From Celeribacter baekdonensis B30 (GTDB lineage Bacteria > Pseudomonadota > Alphaproteobacteria > Rhodobacterales > Rhodobacteraceae): 64,000 nt of DNA. Position numbers and translations under genes: made by a program. The stretch lies in NCBI RefSeq assembly GCF_000299875.1, contig NZ_AMRK01000002.1, positions 1 to 64,000 of the forward strand, given 5' to 3'. Under the pieces are notes generated by a model. It did not search any database. It saw only the letters and a program-made list of their open reading frames with translations, and was not told the origin of the DNA. The first letter of the stretch is position 1, and every line of letters starts with the position of its first letter. Of the stretch, positions 44,061 to 52,263 are shown piece by piece.

Positions 44061-45468
44061 CATGAAACCCAATATCGCCGCCGCCAAGGCCGCGCTGTCC
44101 CATATTGAAATGGACGAAAGCCCCGTCACCATCCGCAACAAATCCCGCGATTTCTTTTGGTATTCGCCGGTTCTTAAGGCGGAAATGGACCATTTGGAGG
44201 CCGATTTCGTCGTCAATCCAAAATCCGAAGCCGAGGTGATCGAGGTCCTCAAGGTCTGCTATGCCCATGACGTCCCCGTCACCATGCGCGGCGGCGGCAC
44301 CGGCAATTACGGCCAAGCCATGCCCTTGGCGGGCGGCTGTGTCATGCACATCACCGGCATGAATAGGATCAAAGAGATCGGCCAAGGTTATGTCATCGCC
44401 GAACCCGGCATCATCATCAAAGAGCTCGACGCCGAACTGAAAGAAAAATCCGGTCAGGAATTGCGCATGTTCCCCTCGACCTATTCCCAAGCCTCGCTTG
44501 GCGGCTTTGTCGCCGGTGGCTCCGGCGGGGTTGGATCGGCCAATTGGGGTGCGCTGCGCGATCTGGGCAACATCAACCGGTTGCGCATTGTGACCATGGA
44601 GGCCGAGCCGCGCGTGTTGGAGTTCACCGGCGAAGAATTGCACCGGGTCAGCCACGCTTACGGCACCAACGGCATCATCACCGAACTCGAAATGCCGCTC
44701 GCCCCCGCCTATGATTGGGTCGAGATGTTCGTGCGCTTTGACACCTTCCGCGCGGCCACAGAATTCGCCGGGACGCTGACCAAGGAGCCGGGCATCCTGA
44801 TCAAACTCGCCTCGGTCTATGGCGCACCGATTGCGCATAAATATTTCCAGCGCGTCAAAGCCCATGTCACCGAGGACGATCACCTCTGCGGGTTGATGGT
44901 CGCGCCACAGTCGATGGACGGGTTCCTGACCCTGTTGGCGCGGTTTGACGAGGGCGAGGTGATTTACCGCTCCGACGATGTGGTTTGGGACCGCCACCCC
45001 GGTCCGATCTATGAATATGGCTGGAACCACACCACCCTGCGGGCGCTGAAATTTGAGAAAGACCTGACCTATCTTCAGGTCCGTTACGGTGGCGATGTGG
45101 ACAAGGTCATGGCCGCCTCAGAGGCCTTTGCGGACAAGCTTTACATGCACCTCGAAGTCATGCGCGAAGGCGGTGGGATTTCCTTTGCTGGCTTGCCCAT
45201 CGTGCAACCGATGAGCAAGGCGGAGCTGGATCAACTGGTCGCCGATCACGAGGCGATGGGCTGTATGATTTTCAACCCGCATCGCTACACCTTGGAAGAG
45301 GGCGGACGGCAATCCGCCGACCAGCGCCAGCTTGATTTCAAACGCGAAGCTGATCCCAAAGGCCTTTTGAATCCTGGCAAAATGATCACCTGGGATGAAC
45401 CGGATTTCGACTATTCGGATATGTATTCCTACAAAGGCATCCTCCCAAAACCTGAGGCCGCCGAATGA
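44053..45468 (+). CDS. FAD-binding oxidoreductase (GlcD / FAD-linked oxidase family)
   Basis: This 471-residue flavoenzyme has a PCMH-type FAD domain (VNPKSEAEVIEVLKVCYAHDVPVTMRGGGTGNYGQAMPLAGGCVMHITGMNRI) and a substrate domain ending in a segment with HRYTLEEGG and LDFKREADPKGLLNPGKMI. The length and termini are those of D-2-hydroxyacid dehydrogenases, but the family oxidises many substrates. Overlaps with both neighbours show tight coupling. The electron acceptor is unknown. Confidence 0.88.
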   Translation: MSDMKPNIAAAKAALSHIEMDESPVTIRNKSRDFFWYSPVLKAEMDHLEADFVVNPKSEAEVIEVLKVCYAHDVPVTMRGGGTGNYGQAMPLAGGCVMHITGMNRIKEIGQGYVIAEPGIIIKELDAELKEKSGQELRMFPSTYSQASLGGFVAGGSGGVGSANWGALRDLGNINRLRIVTMEAEPRVLEFTGEELHRVSHAYGTNGIITELEMPLAPAYDWVEMFVRFDTFRAATEFAGTLTKEPGILIKLASVYGAPIAHKYFQRVKAHVTEDDHLCGLMVAPQSMDGFLTLLARFDEGEVIYRSDDVVWDRHPGPIYEYGWNHTTLRALKFEKDLTYLQVRYGGDVDKVMAASEAFADKLYMHLEVMREGGGISFAGLPIVQPMSKAELDQLVADHEAMGCMIFNPHRYTLEEGGRQSADQRQLDFKREADPKGLLNPGKMITWDEPDFDYSDMYSYKGILPKPEAAE

Positions 45469-46070
45469 CCCAGCCCCGCACAGCCACCAAAGGCCGTGTG
45501 CTCGTGCTCTACGCCCACCCCTGCCCCGAAAGCTTTAACGCGGCGGTGCATGAGGTGGTCGTCGGCACGCTGACCGCATCCGGCTGGGAGGTCGATGATT
45601 GCGACCTCAATGCCGAAGGCTTTTTCCCGGTGCTCACAGAGATCGAGCGCCGGGGCTATCATGACGAACCCGCAAACATCGAACCGGTCAAAGACTATGT
45701 CGCTCGCGTCAAAGCTGCCGATGCGTTGGTCATGGTGTTTCCGGTGTGGAATTTCGGCTATCCCGCAATCCTCAAAGGCTTTTTAGACCGGGTGTTCTTG
45801 CCGGGGATCAGTTTCAAACTGGTCGATGGCAAGGTCCGCCCCGGCCTGACCAACATCAAAAAGCTCTACGCCTGCACCACCTATGGCGGCACCCGTTGGC
45901 GCGCGATCCAAAACGCCGATCCACCCCGTAAAACCGTCACCCGTGCGGTGTGGTATGCCTGTGGCATGCCAAAAAAGAAATACATCGGCCTCTACGACAT
46001 GAACCGCAACACCAAGCCAAAGCTCAAAGCGCATCTCGAACGGGTGCGGCGCGAGATGGAGGCGTTTTGA
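45465..46070 (+). CDS. Flavodoxin-fold NAD(P)H oxidoreductase 1
   Basis: This 201-residue protein of the NAD(P)H quinone reductase/MdaB-KefF group shows VLVLYAHPCPESFNAAVHEVV, the flavin-binding VMVFPVWNFGYPAILKGFLDRVFLPG and YACTTYGG. It probably binds FMN or FAD and reduces a quinone, nitro group or flavin. The ATG overlaps the preceding stop as ATGA. It is followed at once by a paralogue. Confidence 0.85.
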   Translation: MTQPRTATKGRVLVLYAHPCPESFNAAVHEVVVGTLTASGWEVDDCDLNAEGFFPVLTEIERRGYHDEPANIEPVKDYVARVKAADALVMVFPVWNFGYPAILKGFLDRVFLPGISFKLVDGKVRPGLTNIKKLYACTTYGGTRWRAIQNADPPRKTVTRAVWYACGMPKKKYIGLYDMNRNTKPKLKAHLERVRREMEAF

Positions 46071-46688
46071 ATGCGCGCGCTTGTCATCTACTGCCACCCG
46101 CGCGAGACCTCGTTCAACCGCGGCATTCGCGATTTGGTCCTCACGCGGCTCAGCGCCGCCGGGGCCGAGGTGCGCCTACGCGATCTTTATGCCGAAGGGT
46201 TCAATCCGGTCATGTCGGCCTATGATCACGAGACCTACGAAACCGTGCCGGAGAACCGCAAGCGGGTCGAGCGCGATTGTACCGACCTTGAATGGTGCGA
46301 CACGCTGATCTTTATCTACCCGACGTGGTGGTACGGCTTGCCCGCCATGCTCAAGGGCTGGTTGGACCGGGCTTTGGTGCCCGACGTGGCGTTTATCATG
46401 CCGAAATCCGAGGGCGAGGACATCAAACCCGGCCTCACCCATATCACCAAACTGGGCGTGTTCACCACCTGCGGCGCCTCCCGTTGGCTGACCTTTCTGG
46501 TCGGCGCGCCGGGCAAGCGCACGTTGACGCGCGGGCTGCGGATCATCTTGGCGAAACGCTGTAAAACCGCCTTTGCCGCGCATTTCCTGATGGACAGTTC
46601 CACGCCTGAAAGCCGCGCCAAACACCTGACGCGGGTGCAAAAGCGGCTCGACCGGCTCATTGCTGCCCCAACCCCAAAGGAGGGATGA
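46071..46688 (+). CDS. Flavodoxin-fold NAD(P)H oxidoreductase 2
   Basis: This 205-residue paralogue of the previous gene has the same layout: ALVIYCHPRETSFNRGIRDLV, LIFIYPTWWYGLPAMLKGWLDRALVP and VFTTCGASRWL. The two proteins are clearly related but diverged, so they probably have separate partners or form a heterodimer. The ATG starts at the base after the upstream stop codon, and the next gene begins right after its own stop. Confidence 0.85.
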   Translation: MRALVIYCHPRETSFNRGIRDLVLTRLSAAGAEVRLRDLYAEGFNPVMSAYDHETYETVPENRKRVERDCTDLEWCDTLIFIYPTWWYGLPAMLKGWLDRALVPDVAFIMPKSEGEDIKPGLTHITKLGVFTTCGASRWLTFLVGAPGKRTLTRGLRIILAKRCKTAFAAHFLMDSSTPESRAKHLTRVQKRLDRLIAAPTPKEG

Positions 46689-47615
46689 ATGGATATTCCT
46701 GTTCTCGATTGGCAACGCTTTGCCTCCGGCTCCGATGTCGACGGCTTTGTACGCGACCTGGGCCGGGCGTGCCGCGAAACCGGGTTCTTTTTGATCACCG
46801 GCCACGGCATTCCCGACGACTTGATCAAGGATGTCTTTGCCAAGGGTGACACGTTTTTCGCGCGTCCCATGGCCGAAAAATCAAAAGTCGACATTCGCAA
46901 CAACCCGCACAATCGCGGCTGGGCCTGTGAAGGCTCTGAGGCGCTGGACGAAACCTCCGGCCAAATGGACCGCAAAGAGGCGTTCAATGTCGGGCTTGAT
47001 CTGGCCGCCAACGATCCGCGTGTTCTCAATGGCGAGCCTTTCCGGGGCGTCAATATCTGGCCCGAAATCGACGGCTTTCGCGACACCATGCTGGCCTATT
47101 ACGATCAGATCTGGGCCCTGTCGCGCGCGTTGCACCGGGCGTTTGAACTGGACCTGAACCTGCCGCAGGACTATTTTGCGCCCCATTTCACCGCCCCCTT
47201 GGCGACCCTGCGCGTGCTCTCTTATCCGGCCGCGACAGACGGGACGGGCATCGGCGCGGGCGCGCATACGGATTATGGCTCTGTCACCCTGCTGATGACC
47301 GATGGCGTCGGCGGGTTGCAGGTCAAACCGCGCGGTCTGGATTGGATCGACGCGCCGCATGTGCCCGGCGCTTTCGTGGTCAATATCGGTGACTGTTTGA
47401 TGCGGTGGAGCAATGACATCTATGTCTCCACCCCGCATCGGGTTTTGCCGCCCAAAACCGCCCGCCGCTCAATCGCCTTTTTCCTCGACCCGAACCCGGA
47501 CAGCGTGATCACCGCCCTGCCCGGCACCGGCGAGGCCAAATATGCCGCCATAACCGGCGCCGACTATCTGCGCTCGCGCCTGGACGCGACCTATACCCCA
47601 AAGGACATCACATGA
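46689..47615 (+). CDS. 2-oxoglutarate/Fe(II)-dependent oxygenase, isopenicillin N synthase-like family
   Basis: This 308-residue enzyme has the N-terminal DIOX-N region (RACRETGFFLITGHGIPDDLI). The iron facial triad is H192 and D194 in GAHTDYGSVTLL and a histidine near 249 in VSTPHRV, followed by the 2OG-binding arginine in RRSIAFFLDP. Members of this family hydroxylate many small molecules; fungal thymine 7-hydroxylase is one precedent for a pyrimidine. In this operon it probably oxidises the imported ring or its side chain. Confidence 0.88.
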   Translation: MDIPVLDWQRFASGSDVDGFVRDLGRACRETGFFLITGHGIPDDLIKDVFAKGDTFFARPMAEKSKVDIRNNPHNRGWACEGSEALDETSGQMDRKEAFNVGLDLAANDPRVLNGEPFRGVNIWPEIDGFRDTMLAYYDQIWALSRALHRAFELDLNLPQDYFAPHFTAPLATLRVLSYPAATDGTGIGAGAHTDYGSVTLLMTDGVGGLQVKPRGLDWIDAPHVPGAFVVNIGDCLMRWSNDIYVSTPHRVLPPKTARRSIAFFLDPNPDSVITALPGTGEAKYAAITGADYLRSRLDATYTPKDIT

Positions 47616-48415
47616 GCCGTCTTGCAGAAAAAAGATACGACTGGGCCGAGTTCCGCACCACGGAGTTCGCCGATATGGACCCGGAAAAAACCATCGTCAT
47701 CCTGCCCACCGCCGCCGTTGAACAACACGGGCCACACCTGCCCGTCGGCGTCGATCAGTACATCAACGAAGGCATGTTGGCGCATCTGCGCGCCACCTGC
47801 CCCGAGGACATCAATATCCTGATCCTGCCGGTGCAGGCGGTCGGCAAATCCAACGAGCATATCCACGCCAAAGGCACGCTGACCTATACGGCCAAAACCG
47901 CGCTTGACGCCTGGACCGAGATCGGGCTGTCGGTGGCGCGGGCGGGGTTGAAAAAGATGGTGATCGTCAATTCCCACGGCGGCAATCTGGACCTGATCTC
48001 GATCTTGGGCCGCGAGTTGCGGGTGCAGGCCGGGATGATGGTGGTGAAATGCCAATGGGGCAATTTTGGCAAGCCCGAGGGCCTGTATTCAGCGCAGGAA
48101 AGCACCTACGGCATCCATGGCGGTGATCTTGAGACCTCCCTGATGCTGCATTTCAAACCGCATCTGGTGGACATGTCCAAAGCCGAAGATTTCCGCTCAA
48201 CGGCAGAAACCGCGCCGATCTCACCAATCGGTCCGGTGAACCTCGCGTGGGTGTCCAAAGACCTGAACCCCAAAGGCACAGTCGGCGAAGCGCATCTGGC
48301 CACCGCCGAGAAAGGCGTCGCCACCTGCGCCCATCAAGTTTCGGGGTTTATCGACATGCTCAAGGAGTTCCGTGACCTGTCCTCTGAGGGCTACGCGCGC
48401 ACGATACCGGATTGA
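47612..48415 (+). CDS. Creatininase family amidohydrolase
   Basis: This 267-residue metal-dependent enzyme has the creatininase motifs TAAVEQHGPHLPVGVDQYINEG (near residue 35), KSNEHIHAKGTLTYT, IVNSHGGNLDL and GIHGGDLETSLML. The family cleaves cyclic amides and formamides, including creatinine and formylamino-pyrimidines. It is the last gene of the operon, overlaps the oxygenase gene by 4 nt and is followed by a strong terminator. A ring-opening or deformylation step is the likely job. Confidence 0.88.
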   Translation: MSRLAEKRYDWAEFRTTEFADMDPEKTIVILPTAAVEQHGPHLPVGVDQYINEGMLAHLRATCPEDINILILPVQAVGKSNEHIHAKGTLTYTAKTALDAWTEIGLSVARAGLKKMVIVNSHGGNLDLISILGRELRVQAGMMVVKCQWGNFGKPEGLYSAQESTYGIHGGDLETSLMLHFKPHLVDMSKAEDFRSTAETAPISPIGPVNLAWVSKDLNPKGTVGEAHLATAEKGVATCAHQVSGFIDMLKEFRDLSSEGYARTIPD

Positions 48416-48438
48416 TCCTGCGGGTGAGAAGCGATGAC

Positions 48439-48464
48439 AAAGGGGGCCGATTGGTCCCCTTTTT
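48439..48464 (+). terminator. Rho-independent terminator of the 40-48 kb operon
   Basis: AAAGGGGGCC and GGTCCCCTTT form a 10-bp stem (one G-T) around GATT, followed by T residues, 24 nt after the creatininase stop codon. Confidence 0.85.
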
Positions 48465-48599
48465 GTTGGAGTGTTGTTATGACGCGAAGGGCGGGTTGAA
48501 GCCCTTCATTGGCATACCCTGAAGGCCAAAATATGTTTTTTTCAGGCAAAGAGAACTGATGAATTTGTCTCGCTTGCATTCTGATAGAAAGAAATAAAA

Positions 48600-48842
48600 A
48601 TGACCACCGAACAACCTGTTGCACACTGGCGCATTATATTGGCAGCAATCTTGGACTTTCTGACTGCATTCTTTGTCTTAGGGTTTGTTATTGCGTCACT
48701 ATTTGGTGGAATGACTGAAAGTGGCTTTCAACTTAGCGGGTTGCCCGCACTCCTACTATTTGGCCTAATATTTGCTTATTTTTGGGCCGGTAAAAGATAT
48801 TTTGGTGGAACGCTTTGGAAGCGCATTCTGAAGGTCCGGTAA
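48600..48842 (+). CDS. Small RDD-like membrane protein
   Basis: This 80-residue protein has two hydrophobic segments (about 11-33 and 46-63). The RDD-family pattern is visible in HWRIILAAILDFLTAFFVLGF and the C-terminal YFGGTLWKRILKVR. Codons are visibly richer in A and T than those of the neighbours, which may point to recent acquisition. It is short for an RDD protein and has a weak ribosome site. The function is unknown. Confidence 0.6.
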   Translation: MTTEQPVAHWRIILAAILDFLTAFFVLGFVIASLFGGMTESGFQLSGLPALLLFGLIFAYFWAGKRYFGGTLWKRILKVR

Positions 48843-48963
48843 AGCTGCATCACGACCATACCTTCAAGTTTGGAACGGTAGCTTTGTCCTAAAAGCTGGT
48901 CCCCATTCCAAAAGCCCCCCGAATTCCCCTTCATGCGCCTTGCCGCACCTGATCCCCCAAACC

Positions 48964-50154
48964 TCACTCGCTTGGCGCGGGCGGTGCGATACCCCCGAAG
49001 GCGCCGCCAAAGCCGCCCTCGGGTTTCGGAGCTGCGGGCGTGGGTGCCGCTCCGCCCAGTCCCCCAAAAGCGCCACCAAACCCGCCTTCGGGTTTCGGTA
49101 CGGTGATACCCTGCTCCGTCTCTTGCGCCTCGATCTTGGCCTTTTGCGCGGCGCGCAACTCGGCTTGGCGGTCGAGTTTGTCTTGCAAAATCGCGGCCTC
49201 ACAGACCGAGCTGTCGTGTTTAGAGCCGATGTAGGACACCGTTGCCACAATCGCCACGAGGATCGCGAACACCACACCCGGATGGGTCAGCGCGCGCGTC
49301 ACCGGATTGGCGTAGAGCGGCGAGCGGGACGCCTTGCCGCCCAGTTCCGCCTCTTTGCGCCGCTGCACTGCCTCGTTGGTCAAGGCCCCCACAAGCGTGA
49401 TCGTGATGATGATTACGGCCAAAGCGGAGAGTGACGGGTCCGTGCCATGCCGCACCTTTGAGGCAAGCGCCGTGGTGAATGTGCTTTCCGAGAGGACGGT
49501 GAACACCGTGGTGTTGTAATTCTCGAACGACGCCAAAAGCGTGATGAAGGCCGCCGAGCCAATCGCCGGGGCCATAAAGGGCAGCAAAATTTTGCGAAAC
49601 GCCTGACCCGGCGTAGCGCCAAGATCCAAAGCCGCCTCGGTCTGGGTGGCGTCGAACCGTTGCAACCGGGCGATGAACACCAACATCGCATAGGCGGAGA
49701 CAAAGGTGATCTGGCCCACGATGGTCAGGAAATAACCGTTGTAGATCCCGGCCTGTACCGCCCCGCCCAGCCCGCGCGAAATCTGCCCCCACAGCACGAT
49801 GGTCGAGATGCCCAAAACCACACCGGGGATCAGGATCGGCAGGATCAACACCGTGTAAAGCGTGGCGCGCAGTTTGGAGGGCAATTCGGACAAGGCCAAA
49901 GCGCCCGCAAGCCCGATCGGCACCGCCAGCGCGACCACGCCCACCCCGATGATCACGGAATTGAGCAAGCCGTCCATCAGCCGTTGGTTGCCAAAGAGTT
50001 CGGCAAACCAGCCCGTGGTGAAACATTCCCATGGCACCACGCGGGGGAATTTCGACGAGTTGAAGGCGGTGATCACCATGATGATCAGCGGGCCAAACAA
50101 AAAGGAGAAAAACGCGATGGCGTAAGCGCCACCAAAGACAACCGCCCGGCTCAT
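48964..50154 (-). CDS. ABC transporter permease (PotC-like) with a C-terminal extension
   Basis: This 396-residue permease has residues 1 to about 270 as a normal PotC-type core (six membrane segments, EAA loop LGATPGQAFRKILLPFMAPAIGSAAFITLL). The rest is unusual: an additional membrane segment (HPGVVFAILVAIVATVSYIG, near 295), a charged helical stretch (LQDKLDRQAELRAAQKAKIEAQETE), and a tail with two copies of PKPEGGFGGAFGG. PotC proteins are normally about 260-280 residues. It overlaps the PotB-like gene by 4 nt. Confidence 0.88.
   Translation of the reverse strand: MSRAVVFGGAYAIAFFSFLFGPLIIMVITAFNSSKFPRVVPWECFTTGWFAELFGNQRLMDGLLNSVIIGVGVVALAVPIGLAGALALSELPSKLRATLYTVLILPILIPGVVLGISTIVLWGQISRGLGGAVQAGIYNGYFLTIVGQITFVSAYAMLVFIARLQRFDATQTEAALDLGATPGQAFRKILLPFMAPAIGSAAFITLLASFENYNTTVFTVLSESTFTTALASKVRHGTDPSLSALAVIIITITLVGALTNEAVQRRKEAELGGKASRSPLYANPVTRALTHPGVVFAILVAIVATVSYIGSKHDSSVCEAAILQDKLDRQAELRAAQKAKIEAQETEQGITVPKPEGGFGGAFGGLGGAAPTPAAPKPEGGFGGAFGGIAPPAPSE
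48993..49099. repeat. Direct repeat encoding the duplicated PotC tail
   Basis: Two 38-nt copies (48993-49030 and 49062-49099) match at 33 positions and encode the repeated PKPEGGFGGAFGG. Most differences are purine or pyrimidine exchanges that keep the amino acid. Confidence 0.75.
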
Positions 50155-51074
50155 TTTCCGATCTCCCCAACAGAGACCTTAAACACCCGCATCATCAACA
50201 AAACAAAAGAGATACAGGTCAAAAGCAACACCACGGCGTAGGCCGAACCACGTGGCCAGTTGGAGCTTTCATTGAACCATTGGTAGATGACTTGGGTGAA
50301 CCACAGGTTTGACGGCCCGCCCAGAATTTGCGGCGCGGCCAGGGCCCCGGCTGTGAGCATAAACACCATGGTCGCGCCCGACACGATCCCCGGTTTGGCA
50401 ATCGGCAACACCACCCGCCAATGCACCCGCCAGAGCGGCGCGCCCATGTCGCGGGCGGCTTCGACTTGGGTGTGATCGAGTGCCTCGATGGCGTTGTACA
50501 TCGGGAAAATCATCAACAGGATATAGGCGTAGGACAGGCCAAAATAGAGCGCGACATCGGCGCGGATGAAATCCACCGGCACGTCCCAAAGCCCCATCTG
50601 CATCCCCACCGTGTTGACCACGCCCGTGGCCCCAAACAGCACCCGAAAGGCGAAAGCACGCAGGATCTCATTGATCCAATAGGGGAGGATCAAGCCGATC
50701 ACCATCAACCGCGCGGCCACGCCTTTGGCCCCATGGGCAAGGATATAGGCGATGGGGTAACAGATCAGCACGTCAATCAGGGTGACGATGGCGGCGGCCA
50801 AGAGCGTACGCCCCAAAATGACCAAATCCAACGTGTTGAGCGACCCATCAGCGTTGAAGAAAAAGCTGTGAAAATTCGACAGCGTGTAGTGATCCGCATC
50901 CGTGCCGATCTGATCGGCGGGCAGGTTGAAGCGGAAGGAATAATCCAACATCGACAGTTGCGGCAGGGTGATAAACACCACCACCCAAAGCGTCACGGCA
51001 ATGGCGACAAACAGCGCAGCACCCAAGCCATGCCGATTGGCCAGCGCGCGGTAGGCCTGTGTCAGATGTTTCAT
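50151..51074 (-). CDS. ABC transporter permease (PotB-like)
   Basis: This 307-residue inner-membrane permease of the spermidine/putrescine type shows a first helix near 20-40, a periplasmic loop and the EAA motif DMGAPLWRVHWRVVLPIAKPGIVSGATMVFMLTAGALAAPQILGG. It forms the channel with the PotC-like subunit. It overlaps both the ATPase and PotC-like genes by 4 nt. Confidence 0.9.
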   Translation of the reverse strand: MKHLTQAYRALANRHGLGAALFVAIAVTLWVVVFITLPQLSMLDYSFRFNLPADQIGTDADHYTLSNFHSFFFNADGSLNTLDLVILGRTLLAAAIVTLIDVLICYPIAYILAHGAKGVAARLMVIGLILPYWINEILRAFAFRVLFGATGVVNTVGMQMGLWDVPVDFIRADVALYFGLSYAYILLMIFPMYNAIEALDHTQVEAARDMGAPLWRVHWRVVLPIAKPGIVSGATMVFMLTAGALAAPQILGGPSNLWFTQVIYQWFNESSNWPRGSAYAVVLLLTCISFVLLMMRVFKVSVGEIGK

Positions 51075-52186
51075 GCTTCGCTCGCGATCTGACCCACAGG
51101 CAGGATCGTGGCATTCATCGGCGCAAAGCCCAGCGAGAGCGTGTCGCCCTTGGAGCCAACGCTGCCCGCAAGGCCCGCGTTGACCATGGACACGCGCAAT
51201 TCGGTGTCGCCTGCACGGGCGAACACATGATTGGTGGCACCTTCAAATTCTTGCCGCGACAGCGTGGCCTGAAACGCGTTTTCCGCCTGGCCGGGCACCA
51301 ATTGTTCGGGCCGCACAAACAGCAACGCCTCATCGCCGGGCTTATATTTGCGCCCGCCACCGACGCGGGCCTCAAAGGTGCCCATCGGGGTTTCAAGCGC
51401 GGCCATATCTTCAGATTGCCTCTTAACAACACCCTTCAACGCATTGTTTTCCCCAACAAACGAGGCCACGAAAGACGAACGCGGGCGATTGTAAATCTGA
51501 TCCGGTGCGCCGACCTGTTCGATCACGCCCTTGCTCATCACCGCCACCCGATCCGACATCGTCAAGGCCTCGCCCTGATCGTGGGTGATGTAGATAAAGG
51601 TCACGCCGACCTGTTGTTGAATGGCGCGCAGCTCGGTGCGCATATGTTGGCGCAGCTTGAGATCAAGCGCAGAGAGCGGTTCGTCCAAGAGCAAAATATC
51701 CGGCTGCACCGCCAAAGCGCGGGCAATCGCCACGCGCTGTTTTTGTCCGCCCGACAGTTCCGAGACCTTTTTGTCGCCAATCCCCGGCAGGGCAATCATA
51801 TCAAGCAGCTCTTCGGCTTTCCTGCGGCGCTCTTTCTTGCTCACCCCACGTACTTCCAACGGAAACGCGATATTGTCAGCGACCGACATCAAGGGAAACA
51901 ACGCCAGATGTTGAAAGATCAAGGCGGTCGGACGTTTGTTCGGCCCCACGCCCTTCATGTCTTTCGCGCCGATTAATACCCGACCTTCGGTGGGATCGGA
52001 AAACCCCGAAATACAGCGCAACAGCGTGGTTTTGCCACAGCCGGAAGGGCCGAGAAAGGAAAAGAATTCGCCGGAATTGATTTTGAGATTGGCGTTGTCG
52101 ACGGCGGTGAAATTGCCAAATCGGATGGAAACATGATCGAGGAGAACGGAGCGGTCAGGGGAATTGACTGGGGAGGTCTCTGGCAT
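51071..52186 (-). CDS. ABC transporter ATP-binding protein (PotA-like)
   Basis: This 371-residue ATPase has Walker A GPSGCGKTTLLRCISGF, signature LSGGQKQRVAIARAL, Walker B ILLLDEPLSALDLKLR, switch YITHDQGEA and a C-terminal TOBE-like regulatory domain (about residues 285-365), as in PotA. The substrate class (polyamine or other amine) comes from the binding protein and permeases. There is a 77-nt gap to the binding-protein gene. Confidence 0.93.
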   Translation of the reverse strand: MPETSPVNSPDRSVLLDHVSIRFGNFTAVDNANLKINSGEFFSFLGPSGCGKTTLLRCISGFSDPTEGRVLIGAKDMKGVGPNKRPTALIFQHLALFPLMSVADNIAFPLEVRGVSKKERRRKAEELLDMIALPGIGDKKVSELSGGQKQRVAIARALAVQPDILLLDEPLSALDLKLRQHMRTELRAIQQQVGVTFIYITHDQGEALTMSDRVAVMSKGVIEQVGAPDQIYNRPRSSFVASFVGENNALKGVVKRQSEDMAALETPMGTFEARVGGGRKYKPGDEALLFVRPEQLVPGQAENAFQATLSRQEFEGATNHVFARAGDTELRVSMVNAGLAGSVGSKGDTLSLGFAPMNATILPVGQIASEA

Positions 52187-52263
52187 GGTATCGCCTTATT
52201 ATTGTGGGTCATCAAAATGAAAACCGCCCCACGCCAAAAGGCGCAGAGCGGTCGTGACCCAGA

